A stretch of 24,256 nucleotides of DNA from a virus. Positions 14,982-21,281 of the stretch are shown here, piece by piece. The notes beneath the pieces were generated by a model, which made no database searches, had not been told where the DNA came from, and worked only from the letters and a program-made list of their open reading frames with translations. Location: IMG/VR virus record IMGVR_UViG_3300024323_000020, positions 1-24,256 of that record; one strand, written 5' to 3'. The position numbers were made by a program, and so were the translations under genes. Within the stretch, counting starts at the first letter, position 1. Every line of letters begins with the position of its first letter.

Positions 14982-15486
14982 CGGTCGATCCTTTCCATGA
15001 ATCCCTCGTGGAGATCGTCAAACAGTCGGCGCTTTTCCGCCAACGGTAAGCGCGTCCCATATTGCTTGCAGCGCGATTTTCGCGTGTGGAGAGAAATTCT
15101 TGCCTGCACACCATCGGATGAAGTCCATCTTGCTTCCTTTCCCTGCCCTTGAGTTCAGATTGTCGCATGCAGAGCTTCGCCGGTAACAGCGAAGCCTGCC
15201 CTTCGAGACGAGTTGTCTGCAGAGGGATCGTCGGATCGAAGAACCCTTCCGGGTAGGCCGGGGTCATGCGGTCGGCCTTTACTCTCGCTTGTTGGCGCGG
15301 AACCACCAGAAGCCGATCCGTCAGCCGCCAGCTATCCTCCGGGTCGTAATGTTCAACGGCGCCCGGACCTGCTCCACGACAGCCGCCAGCCGGCGCAGAG
15401 CTTTCAAAGGTGCCGCAGATTTCCGCAACAACCCTGGCTAGGCTCGCGGTTCCTGGCCCGATGGACGGGTTACCGCTGAAATGCAT
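14929..15486 (-). CDS. uncertain long ORF, N-terminal part more coding-like
   Basis: The frame is open for 185 codons from ATG 15486 and, without a start codon, for a further 38 codons upstream. Its first 115 or so residues look protein-like (ARVVAEICGTFESSAP, EDSWRLTDRLLVVP, MTPAYPEGFFDPTIPLQ). The C-terminal third turns Arg/Ser-rich, ends inside the neighbouring Cys-rich gene and competes with two small frames, so it is likely not translated as drawn. The gene may be 3'-decayed or frameshifted. No family is recognised. Confidence 0.35.
   Translation of the reverse strand: MHFSGNPSIGPGTASLARVVAEICGTFESSAPAGGCRGAGPGAVEHYDPEDSWRLTDRLLVVPRQQARVKADRMTPAYPEGFFDPTIPLQTTRLEGQASLLPAKLCMRQSELKGRERKQDGLHPMVCRQEFLSTRENRAASNMGRAYRWRKSADCLTISTRDSWKGSTDEFVQGRIERQTDVRTG
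14978..15109 (-). CDS. possible small basic protein (43 aa, GTG start)
   Basis: This frame ends in a TGA overlapping the next gene's ATG as ATGA, the usual junction in this arm. The product is basic at first (ISLHTRKSRCKQYGTR) and then helical and charged (LPLAEKRRLFDDLHEGFMER), which looks protein-like. GTG is the only good start; no strong ribosome site is seen. It overlaps two competing frames on the same strand, so at most some of these can be real. Confidence 0.4.
   Translation of the reverse strand: MQARISLHTRKSRCKQYGTRLPLAEKRRLFDDLHEGFMERIDR
15018..15128 (-). CDS. possible very small protein (36 aa)
   Basis: ATG at 15128 is preceded by AAAGGAAGCAAG, a good ribosome site. The 36-residue product (MDFIRWCAGKNFSPHAK, then IALQAIWDALTVGG) is amphipathic and helix-like. 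It overlaps the 14978-15109 frame over most of its length, in a different reading frame. The site strength favours it; the junction pattern favours the other. Function unknown. Confidence 0.35.
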   Translation of the reverse strand: MDFIRWCAGKNFSPHAKIALQAIWDALTVGGKAPTV

Positions 15487-15607
15487 CTGAGGGGGGTTGG
15501 ATTTGGGGCTTGAGGATGCTAAGTGAGCATCTACGGATTGAGGTTGGTCCCAAACGTAAACCTTGATCAGAGCCGAGCGGCTGCGAACCGCGTCGGTTCA
15601 TCCTTTT

Positions 15608-15639
15608 AAGACCCTTGTCATTCATTTGGCAAGGGTCTT
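15608..15639. terminator. 12-bp hairpin over the end of the DnaA-like gene
   Basis: The arms AAGACCCTTGTC and GGCAAGGGTCTT pair over 12 positions (one T-G wobble) around an 8-base loop. The stem covers the stop of the DnaA-like gene and the ATG at 15621. No T-run follows on the minus strand; on the plus strand it is followed by a loosely T-rich stretch. It could act as a weak terminator, processing site or translation brake. Confidence 0.35.
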
Positions 15640-16166
15640 TCAATTTGAGCCCGTAGCGCGGCCACCTGTACGGCGAAATCCGGGTCCGCGGCCATCAGGG
15701 CTTTCACCTTCCAGATCGCGTGGTAGGCGGTCGAATGGTCTCTGTCGCCAAACCTGCGGCCTATCTCGGAAATGGATTTCCCTGTGGTTTCAGAGGCTAG
15801 GTACATTCCGACCTGGCGAGCCCTGACGAATTGCACGAACCGCCTATCCGAGAGCAGGTTGACCATGGTCACGTTTCCCCAAGCGCAGACCAGCTTTTGG
15901 ATGTTCCTGATCTCATTGGCGCGAAAAACAGGGTTATCCACAGGTTGTGGAGGTATTTTGGTCTCCGGAATGACCGGATAGACCAGAATCTCGCGCAGAT
16001 TGGCTTTGACCTTCGGAGGCGCCGGCGCCAGTTCCCGCTGGGAGGCCGAGGGGCATTTCACCCCCGTATCGACCTTGGCCTTGGCAGCAATGCTCAATTT
16101 AAGGGCATGGTGGCGGGCCTGGATCTCAGAGAGGCTGCGGTTCTCAAGCTCGGTCCATGCTGTCAT
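15618..16166 (-). CDS. DnaA domain-IV-like DNA-binding protein
   Basis: The 182-residue product ends (about 112-156) in the helix-turn-helix of the DnaA C-terminal domain: VQFVRARQVGMYLASETTGK, SISEIGRRFG, then GDRDHSTAYHAI, close to the DnaA signature G-x-RDHST. That domain binds DnaA boxes at origins. No Walker A or AAA+ part exists; the first 100 residues are Pro/Lys-rich and probably disordered. The ATG at 16166 has GAAGGA six bases upstream, so it is preferred to the TTG at 16172. It may direct phage replication or interfere with host DnaA. The domain is firm; the role is inference. Confidence 0.8.
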   Translation of the reverse strand: MTAWTELENRSLSEIQARHHALKLSIAAKAKVDTGVKCPSASQRELAPAPPKVKANLREILVYPVIPETKIPPQPVDNPVFRANEIRNIQKLVCAWGNVTMVNLLSDRRFVQFVRARQVGMYLASETTGKSISEIGRRFGDRDHSTAYHAIWKVKALMAADPDFAVQVAALRAQIERPLPNE

Positions 16167-16349
16167 TTGCAATCCTTCGTCGTATCCATACGATCCTGCA
16201 TTGCACAGGTATTTTTGGCAGCCTCTGAAAATTCCTTTTGAAGGTCCGCCTTCGATATGCGATTTTTCAGAGATGCCTCAAGCGATCGCCTCCACGGAGG
16301 CCAAACGGGTCAAGGGCCGAACCGATACCCGCGTGAATTCCCGTCTCAT
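16163..16349 (-). pseudogene. small gene split by an apparent frameshift
   Basis: The ATG at 16349 overlaps the RusA-like stop as ATGA, and a coding-like frame ends at 16163 overlapping the DnaA-like ATG the same way. They are in different frames. The first part stops at 16278 after 23 codons; the second (RSLEASLKNRISKADLQKEF, then SEAAKNTCAMQDRMDTTK) has no usual start codon. A single indel near 16280-16300 would join them into one protein of about 61 residues. Decay, programmed frameshift or sequence error are all possible. Confidence 0.4.
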
Positions 16350-16735
16350 GCGCAAGCCCTCACAATCACCCGCATTCCGGCCGGTGCGTGTCCCCAGATC
16401 ACATGCAGCCCGCGCATGTTCTTCTTGGCGTCGTTGGCGATGATCTCGATGCGTCGGAGATAGTCGATCACCGATTTGATGCCGTTGTCCGCGTCGAGTT
16501 CGCAGTGGTCTTCGGACAGGACGATGGTCACGGTGAAGCGCTCAAGACGGTCGAACTTCGGCGGTTTTGCCGAACGCTTGGCGGCCATCACGAATCGATC
16601 GGCCTGCTCTTTCCATGCCCGAAGCTTGGGCTGGGCGCTCCAGTCGACCCGGCGGGTCCGGTTCACGGACAGCGGCGGCGGCAGGTCGAGCATGACCACA
16701 TCTTGGGCAGGGAGATCGTCAAGGGCGTACATCAT
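16346..16735 (-). CDS. RusA-like Holliday junction resolvase
   Basis: The 129-residue protein begins with a strand and LPPPLSVNRTRR, like the substrate-binding start of RusA. Residues 81-91 (DADNGIKSVID) give the metal-binding D-x-DN, conserved Lys and third aspartate, and IANDAK near 99-104 fits the later acidic position of the family. RusA dimers cut four-way DNA junctions and clear branches before packaging. The start at 16735 overlaps the preceding stop as ATGA. The C-terminus is shorter in conserved basic residues than E. coli RusA, so activity is not certain. Confidence 0.7.
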   Translation of the reverse strand: MMYALDDLPAQDVVMLDLPPPLSVNRTRRVDWSAQPKLRAWKEQADRFVMAAKRSAKPPKFDRLERFTVTIVLSEDHCELDADNGIKSVIDYLRRIEIIANDAKKNMRGLHVIWGHAPAGMRVIVRACA

Positions 16736-17175
16736 GGATTCGCCTCGCGCCAAATCTGATCGGCCTCCGCTTGCGTCAGGATGCCCTTATCCTTGCGGCC
16801 GACAAGAATGCTCGGCGGCAGCCGGATGTGATCGTCGACCGGACGCCAGAGATGCAGGCAATGGGGATGATTATTGACGTATTCCGACCGCGGTGGGTGG
16901 AATTGAATGACGCACTCCTCCTCCGACCAGAAGAGATCCTTCACGAAGCACATTTCCTGCCAATTAGGCGGGCGCCTGCGCGTTGAAACAGAGACGTGCT
17001 CCCATCCTGCAGACATCTTGTCGTCGGCATCAGCGCCGCTAGCAACGATGCAGAGCCGCTCTCCGCACGGACCTTGCATAAAGAACTGGCCGTATGCACC
17101 CCATGATGGGTCACTCCGGGTTGGTCCCGACAACACCCGACCAGATTCTAGTTTTTCAGGTAGGTCCTTCCGCAT
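16732..17175 (-). CDS. DUF7694-like conserved phage protein
   Basis: The 147-residue protein contains GWEHVSVSTRRRPPNWQEM, then FVKDLFWSEEECVIQFHPPR and YVNNHPHCLHLWRP. This run is highly characteristic of a widespread, uncharacterised phage protein family (I recall the name DUF7694). The histidines and cysteine in the HPHCLHLW segment could bind metal. The start at 17175 overlaps the previous stop as TGATG and excludes a longer Arg/Pro-rich extension. It precedes the RusA-like gene. Function unknown, family membership likely. Confidence 0.78.
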   Translation of the reverse strand: MRKDLPEKLESGRVLSGPTRSDPSWGAYGQFFMQGPCGERLCIVASGADADDKMSAGWEHVSVSTRRRPPNWQEMCFVKDLFWSEEECVIQFHPPRSEYVNNHPHCLHLWRPVDDHIRLPPSILVGRKDKGILTQAEADQIWREANP

Positions 17176-17603
17176 CAGGACCCCCTTTCGGGAGCGCGGA
17201 GGAATGTCGGCAGCGGCTCCAACTGAGCCCGCTGTTCTCTCGCGCGGTAATAGGCGAGATCGTCGCGCCAGCATTTCAGCTCGTCGATCGGGACCAGCAC
17301 GTAGCCGGCGGGAGGGTAGGCTTCTGACGGACCGGGCGTAACTCCGGCTTCCGCGTTTACGGACCTGCTGCTTGACCGGATTGCTCCGGGGCCTACGTCA
17401 GTCTCCAGTCTGGGTCTCTCCCCAGCACCGTCAGAACTCTGATCAATGCTAGCCGCTGCAGGGGAGGACTCTGCAGCGGCCAGCTCACCCGCGCCACAAG
17501 CCGGCATCACTGACGGCTCACGCTCACCGGGGCTGATGTGAGGCGCTGAGGATGGCGCGGGTGAAGTCTTGAAGGGGTTTGCGAGGTCGAGGGCGGGGTG
17601 CAT
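17175..17603 (-). CDS. hypothetical protein with disordered N-terminus
   Basis: The first 95 of 142 residues are rich in Pro, Ser, Ala, Glu and Gly and are probably disordered. The end has an ordered YVLVPIDELKCWRDDLAYYRAREQR, a strand-helix unit often seen at the end of small phage proteins beside replication genes. AAAGAGAAG lies before the ATG, and the stop overlaps the next start as TGATG. No family or function is assigned. Confidence 0.6.
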   Translation of the reverse strand: MHPALDLANPFKTSPAPSSAPHISPGEREPSVMPACGAGELAAAESSPAAASIDQSSDGAGERPRLETDVGPGAIRSSSRSVNAEAGVTPGPSEAYPPAGYVLVPIDELKCWRDDLAYYRAREQRAQLEPLPTFLRAPERGS

Positions 17604-17623
17604 TATGCTTCTCTTTCAATGAG

Positions 17624-18184
17624 CTAACACGAGCACGAAAAGATGCCTACCGGGCCGCCATCCGGCGTCTTGCCCGTGACCGCCGCGTAGTGGGTCCAGA
17701 ACTCGTCTGGCGTGCTCTGGCCTTCCCACTTGTCGCCCTCGATCAGATAGTCACCCCACCTATTTCCGGGGTCGCAATGAGAGGCCGCTACGCGCATCAT
17801 CTTGTCGTAATCGGCGTCGACTGCATCCGCAAAATCGCGCAACCATTTCTCGGATGCCGATGACGTGGCGCGGCCATCATTGGCGATATCCGGATGGGAC
17901 CAAAGATGCTTCAGGCTGGTGATCGTGTTCGGATAGAGCATCATCCAGAAACGATCTCCTTCCTTGACACCTTTCGGCAGGAACGGGTCAACGATGCCGA
18001 GCAGCTTGTAGCCGCCTGCTGGCTTGGATGTGACGCGATATCCATGCTCGGTAAAGCCAATGTGTTGCCCCGGCTTGAGAGGTTCGGCTGCAACCACAGA
18101 CATGACAGCCACGTGGATGGCATCGCGCTCATATTGAGCGGCGTGAAATTTGCCGATCGTCTGCTGTGTGTCTTCTTTGCTCAT
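17624..18184 (-). CDS. conserved phage protein of unknown function (186 aa)
   Basis: The middle of the protein carries RDAIHVAVMSVVAAEPLKPGQ, then LGIVDPFLPKGVKEGDRFWM and LYPNTITSLKHLWSHPDI, followed by a WLRDFAD helix and GDYLIEGDKWEGQ. The C-terminus is GIFSCSC. This arrangement is familiar from uncharacterised phage proteins in several hosts; the small beta fold of the middle would fit binding of a partner. Its ATG directly abuts the repressor's TAA (TAAATG), so it is second in the leftward operon. Role unknown. Confidence 0.75.
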   Translation of the reverse strand: MSKEDTQQTIGKFHAAQYERDAIHVAVMSVVAAEPLKPGQHIGFTEHGYRVTSKPAGGYKLLGIVDPFLPKGVKEGDRFWMMLYPNTITSLKHLWSHPDIANDGRATSSASEKWLRDFADAVDADYDKMMRVAASHCDPGNRWGDYLIEGDKWEGQSTPDEFWTHYAAVTGKTPDGGPVGIFSCSC

Positions 18185-18382
18185 TTATGCCTCCAGAAAG
18201 TCGTCAGCGCGCAGCTTGCCGCGCGATAGCTTGATCAAACGCGAGATGAGAGCCAGCGACGGAGCCTGTTGACCAAGCTCGATGCGGCATAGGGATGGCA
18301 CCGACATATCAACCTTCTCGGCCAACTCTGCCAATGTCAGTCCGGCGTCTTTGCGGTATTTTCGTAGAGGATGATTTGCCAT
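18185..18382 (-). CDS. XRE-family transcriptional repressor (Cro/CI-like)
   Basis: With the ATG at 18382 the product is 65 residues, nearly all helix-turn-helix: RKYRKDAGLTLAELAEKV, then MSVPSLCRIELGQQAP, then helices to the end. It is the size of Cro and lacks a self-cleavage or dimerisation domain. It probably binds the divergent control region and governs both arms. A start at 18394 is an alternative; neither has a clear ribosome site, and the promoter spacing would put transcription start about at the 18382 ATG, as for leaderless lambda cI. It is the first gene of the leftward operon and abuts the next, so it is coupled to late genes. Confidence 0.85.
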   Translation of the reverse strand: MANHPLRKYRKDAGLTLAELAEKVDMSVPSLCRIELGQQAPSLALISRLIKLSRGKLRADDFLEA

Positions 18383-18389
18383 GAGCAAA

Positions 18390-18418
18390 TTCATCGCACA
18401 GAAAAAAACTTTCGTCAA
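18390..18418 (-). promoter_or_regulatory. putative leftward promoter for the repressor operon
   Basis: On the minus strand TTGACG (18418-18413) and GATGAA (18395-18390) are separated by exactly 17 bases. The -35 box is good, the -10 box weak. Transcription would start near 18383, right at the repressor ATG. Predicted by eye only. Confidence 0.45.
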
Positions 18419-18422
18419 ATGG

Positions 18423-18481
18423 AAAACAACTGTTGATTTTGTTTTCGGCATGTGAAACAAGAGGGCATCAGATCGCTGATG
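18423..18481. promoter_or_regulatory. putative operator cluster and rightward promoter region
   Basis: Three short inverted repeats lie here: CAAC-T-GTTG at 18427-18435, TTGTTT / AAACAA at 18439-18444 and 18455-18460, and CATCAG-ATCG-CTGATG at 18466-18481. The last ends at the ribosome site of the first rightward gene. TTGATT at 18433-18438 could be a -35 box, with no convincing -10. Together they suit operators of the adjacent repressor. Confidence 0.45.
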
Positions 18482-18491
18482 GAGAGCCGCC

Positions 18492-18656
18492 ATGGCCTAC
18501 ACAATCGAAACCGTCCGCACTCGCTGGGGCTTCGTCGCTATCATCCGCGACCAGTCCGGCCGGATCGTCACGCAGACCGTTGAAGTCGCCAAGGAAGGCC
18601 ACGCCCATCGTGGCGCCCGCGCGATCTGCCTGAACCTGAAAAAGGCGGTGGCGTGA
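18492..18656 (+). CDS. small early protein (54 aa)
   Basis: First gene of the rightward arm. ATG has GGAG seven bases upstream. The product is basic and strand-rich at first (YTIETVRTRWGFVAIIRDQSG), then a helix (RGARAICLNLKKAVA). Its fold could be a small beta-sheet plus helix, but no family is recognised. The stop overlaps the next start as GTGA or TGATG. Early expression and position beside the operators suggest host takeover or regulation, without direct evidence. Confidence 0.65.
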   Translation: MAYTIETVRTRWGFVAIIRDQSGRIVTQTVEVAKEGHAHRGARAICLNLKKAVA

Positions 18657-18898
18657 TGGAACAGTGCCGCACCCACCACTTCGATAACGGCGACGTCATC
18701 ACCGGGCTTTGCCCGAACGGCGAGTTCGGCGCCTATCTTGAGCGCCATGACGGCCGGGTCCGCGGTTACGGCCATACCCGCTTTGCGGCGATCGCCGACC
18801 TCGTTGAATCGCTTGACCTGCAGGAGCCGGAAGACTTCGACCGGCAGTCCGCCGCGTTCGACCATGCGCACGACCTCCGCAAGAACTGGGAGGCGTGA
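18656..18898 (+). CDS. hypothetical early protein (80 aa)
   Basis: The ATG at 18656 overlaps the preceding stop as TGATG; a GTG three bases earlier is equally possible. The product has strands (FDNGDVITGLCPNGEFGAYLE), then GYGHTRFAAIADLVESLD and a charged helix ending NWEA. A beta-alpha pattern with a basic turn is visible. No known domain. The stop overlaps the next gene's start. Confidence 0.62.
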   Translation: MEQCRTHHFDNGDVITGLCPNGEFGAYLERHDGRVRGYGHTRFAAIADLVESLDLQEPEDFDRQSAAFDHAHDLRKNWEA

Positions 18899-19092
18899 TG
18901 ATGGCGACCAAGACCTATGACCCCGCCTGCTACGCGCTCGCCGAGCAGTTTTTGGCTGATGAGCCGCGCCTCAACACTGAGGCCGCGAAGATCACGCTGG
19001 CGGCCGAAATCCAAGACTGCATCGAGCAAGAGATCAATTTCATGCGCCATCAGTTGGCGCCGGCTCGCAAGCACGAGGTGGCCAATGGGTGA
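18898..19092 (+). CDS. hypothetical early protein (64 aa)
   Basis: Two adjacent ATGs and an in-frame GTG lie after GGGAGG; 18898 is chosen because it overlaps the preceding stop as TGATG. The product is acidic and helical: YDPACYALAEQFLADEPRL, then LAAEIQDCIEQEINFMRHQL. The first part is a pattern I know from uncharacterised small proteins of rhizobial phages. No function assigned. Confidence 0.62.
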   Translation: MMATKTYDPACYALAEQFLADEPRLNTEAAKITLAAEIQDCIEQEINFMRHQLAPARKHEVANG

Positions 19093-19498
19093 GCCAAATC
19101 TTGGACTGCCTTGGTATGCCGATGAAGATCAGCGCGAGGGCATGGCTTGGAATATCCATATCGTCGAGATGAACCAGCCCCACATGCGCATTTGCTTCAT
19201 GGCTACATCGCCAGATACACGACCACAAGAGCGCGCCGCGTTCATCATCGAGGCCTGCAACAACCACGACCGCCTCACCCGCGAGAACGAGGCGATGCGG
19301 AAGGCGCTGGAGGACTGTCTCGGCTGTGTAACTGCGGCTGAAGCCGAAGGACTGCATGAAGTAGTCGAAGAACTACGCGGCTTCAGCGAGCAGACAGATC
19401 GCCTCATTGATCTAGTCGAGCGCCGACTAATCTGGGTTCGAAACTATGCAGAGCCCGCCCTCTCCTCTCTCAAGGAATCCCCCGATGCGAAAGCCTGA
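19085..19498 (+). CDS. hypothetical early protein (137 aa)
   Basis: ATG at 19085 follows GAGGTGG and overlaps the preceding gene by eight bases; the longer frame back to 18917 is Arg/Ser-rich noise inside that gene. The N-terminal part is strand-rich (AWNIHIVEMNQPHMRICFMA). The pattern ERAAFIIEACNNHDRL, then a coiled-coil-like helix, is common in small phage proteins. The C-terminal half is helical and charged (LHEVVEELRGFSEQTDRLI). Function unknown. Confidence 0.65.
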   Translation: MGEPNLGLPWYADEDQREGMAWNIHIVEMNQPHMRICFMATSPDTRPQERAAFIIEACNNHDRLTRENEAMRKALEDCLGCVTAAEAEGLHEVVEELRGFSEQTDRLIDLVERRLIWVRNYAEPALSSLKESPDAKA

Positions 19499-19646
19499 GC
19501 CCGAACTGGTCGCCTGCTACATCAAGCTCCTGCCCGAATTTCTGGCGGTAGTGGTGCTCATCAGCATGTGCATACTCGTAGCCAGCGAGGCCAGCAACGT
19601 GATCCTTCGCGAACGGCTCGCCGCGCATCAGATGGTGCGGCGATGA
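19485..19646 (+). CDS. small single-helix membrane protein
   Basis: The 53-residue product has one long hydrophobic stretch (IKLLPEFLAVVVLISMCILVA) near residues 12-32 and a basic C-terminus. AAGGA lies nine bases before the ATG, and the stop overlaps the next ATG as ATGA. The topology is not decided by sequence. Roles such as superinfection exclusion or host membrane interference are possible; no lysis role can be claimed. Confidence 0.6.
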   Translation: MRKPEPELVACYIKLLPEFLAVVVLISMCILVASEASNVILRERLAAHQMVRR

Positions 19647-19756
19647 AATTCACAGCCACGATCGCCCCGCCTCTCGCCGCCGCACTCGCCGGAACGCTGT
19701 TCATGATCGTGGAACACTATTACGTGGCTCCGTTGCTCGCAAGGTGGTTCGAATGA
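19643..19756 (+). CDS. very small membrane protein (37 aa)
   Basis: Both ends are ATGA overlaps, which supports translation. The product is 37 residues with a hydrophobic core (TIAPPLAAALAGTLFMIVEH) and aromatic residues at its C-terminal edge (HYYVAPLLARWFE), as in short membrane-spanning peptides. It follows another small membrane protein and may work with it. No family recognised. Confidence 0.55.
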   Translation: MKFTATIAPPLAAALAGTLFMIVEHYYVAPLLARWFE

Positions 19757-20340
19757 ACGAGAGCGATCTTCACAGGGCCATTGAGGCCGCCAAGAGCCTA
19801 CGCTTGGAGATCGCGCGCATGTGCTGCGGCGACGAGCAGTTGCTCGCCGACACGTTCGAGGGTGAGACCACGCTTGACGCAGAAATCCGCGCCGCGGTGC
19901 TCCTGATCGAGGAGGACGAGATTTTCGTCACCGGCATCAAAGCGCGCGAGGCTGAATTGAAGAATCGGCGGCTGCGGTTCGAGAAGCGCATTGAAGCGAC
20001 GCGCGGGCTGATCGAGCAGGCCTTGACGTTGGCAAACTGGCAGAACCTGGAGATGGACATCGGAACCGTCGTGCTCGGCAAAGCCGCGCCACGGCTGGCG
20101 ATCGACGACGAGAGCGCGATACCGACGCAGTTTTGGAAGCGCAACGATCCGACGCTCGACAAGGCGGGACTAACAAAGGTTCTGCGCGAACGCCAAAAGG
20201 CGTTGGACAATCTCTTTGCAGCCAAGATACCGCCAGAAGCCCGCGCGCTCGAGATCGAGAAATTGAACGCAGAGATGCCGGCTATCCTCGGCGTTCACAT
20301 GGAAACTGACGGCGTAACGCTGACAATTCGAAGGGCCTGA
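19753..20340 (+). CDS. Gp157-like siphovirus protein (recombination module)
   Basis: The 195-residue product has the Gp157 layout: a long helical first half with KAREAELKNRRLRFEKRIEA, a helix EQALTLANWQ, then strands MDIGTVVLGKAAPRLAIDDE and ESAIPTQFWKR, and a final hairpin GVHMETDGVTLTI. Gp157 family members sit beside single-strand annealing proteins in many phages and have been linked to phage resistance in streptococci; the biochemical role is unsettled. The start at 19753 overlaps the previous stop as ATGA. It is immediately upstream of bet. Confidence 0.82.
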   Translation: MNESDLHRAIEAAKSLRLEIARMCCGDEQLLADTFEGETTLDAEIRAAVLLIEEDEIFVTGIKAREAELKNRRLRFEKRIEATRGLIEQALTLANWQNLEMDIGTVVLGKAAPRLAIDDESAIPTQFWKRNDPTLDKAGLTKVLRERQKALDNLFAAKIPPEARALEIEKLNAEMPAILGVHMETDGVTLTIRRA

Positions 20341-20341
20341 C

Positions 20342-21280
20342 ATGAACCAGATTGCACGAATCCAGCCGGCCGGCGTCGCCTCGTGGACCTCGCGCCAGCT
20401 CGACACCATCAAGCGCACGGTCGCCCGCGACACCAACCACGATGAGTTCGACCTTTTCATCGAATACGCGCGATCGAAGCAGCTTGATCCGTTCTCAAAA
20501 CAGATCATCGCCGTTGTCTACTCCAAGGACGACGAGAAGAAGCGCAAGATGACGATCATCGTCACGCAAGACGGCCAGCGCGTCTTAGCGTCCCGGTGCC
20601 GCGATTATCGGCCGTCCGAGACGGAGCCGGAGTTCACATATCAGCCGGATTTCAAGTGCCAGACCAACCCGCTCGGCATCGAGAAGGTAACGGTTACTCT
20701 GTGGAAACAGGACAGCGGCGGTGCCTGGCACCCGGTCAAGGGTTGGGCCTATTGGGATGAGTATGCCCCGATCAAAGAGGAGTGGGCATTCGATCAGGAG
20801 TCCGGCAAGCGCAAGCCGACCGGGAAACTGACCATCGATGCATCGGGAAACTGGGCCAAGATGCCCCGCGTCATGCTGGCCAAGTGCGCCAACATGGTCG
20901 CGCTGCGCGCCGGCTGGCCGGAGACGTTCTCTGGCCTCTATGTGGAGGAGGAGATGGACCGCGCCAAGGCGACCGACCTAACCGCCTCCGAGATGGTTGA
21001 GCACGAGCGCGAGGAACGCCGCATGAAGTCGATCGCCATGTCAGACGATGAATACCCGTTCGTCGACCACGAAGGGACAATGACATTCATCCCGGCTGGC
21101 AGGTACGGCGACCGCGTCATCATGATGGCCCGGAACTGCACGGACCTCGCCGAACTCGACAGCATGAAGACCAGCAACCGGGAAGGCCTGCAGCGGTTCT
21201 GGGCTCGCCACAAGGATGATGCGCTATCGGTCAACGCCGAGCTGGAAAAGCTCCGCAGCGCGCTCGCAAAGGTCGCCTGA
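20342..21280 (+). CDS. bet: Bet-type single-strand DNA annealing protein
   Basis: This 312-residue protein anneals complementary single strands during phage recombination and replication. Near the N-terminus DTIKRTVARDTNHDEFDLF, then AR-SKQLDPFSKQIIAVV, followed by MTIIVTQDGQRVLASR, are the central signatures of the Bet/RecT family. The C-terminal part carries KMPRVMLAKCANMVALR and an acidic end of lower conservation. No lambda-exonuclease partner is seen nearby; the flanking genes are Gp157-like and a shortened HNH-like protein. The start is one base after the Gp157 stop. Assignment is firm. Confidence 0.92.
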   Translation: MNQIARIQPAGVASWTSRQLDTIKRTVARDTNHDEFDLFIEYARSKQLDPFSKQIIAVVYSKDDEKKRKMTIIVTQDGQRVLASRCRDYRPSETEPEFTYQPDFKCQTNPLGIEKVTVTLWKQDSGGAWHPVKGWAYWDEYAPIKEEWAFDQESGKRKPTGKLTIDASGNWAKMPRVMLAKCANMVALRAGWPETFSGLYVEEEMDRAKATDLTASEMVEHEREERRMKSIAMSDDEYPFVDHEGTMTFIPAGRYGDRVIMMARNCTDLAELDSMKTSNREGLQRFWARHKDDALSVNAELEKLRSALAKVA

Positions 21281-21281
21281 C

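Noticed and set aside
15487-15607. ATG frame of 43 codons starting near 15603.
   Set aside because: The ribosome site sits directly on the ATG, the product is low-complexity, and it runs against the more coding-like frame. It was not listed as a gene.
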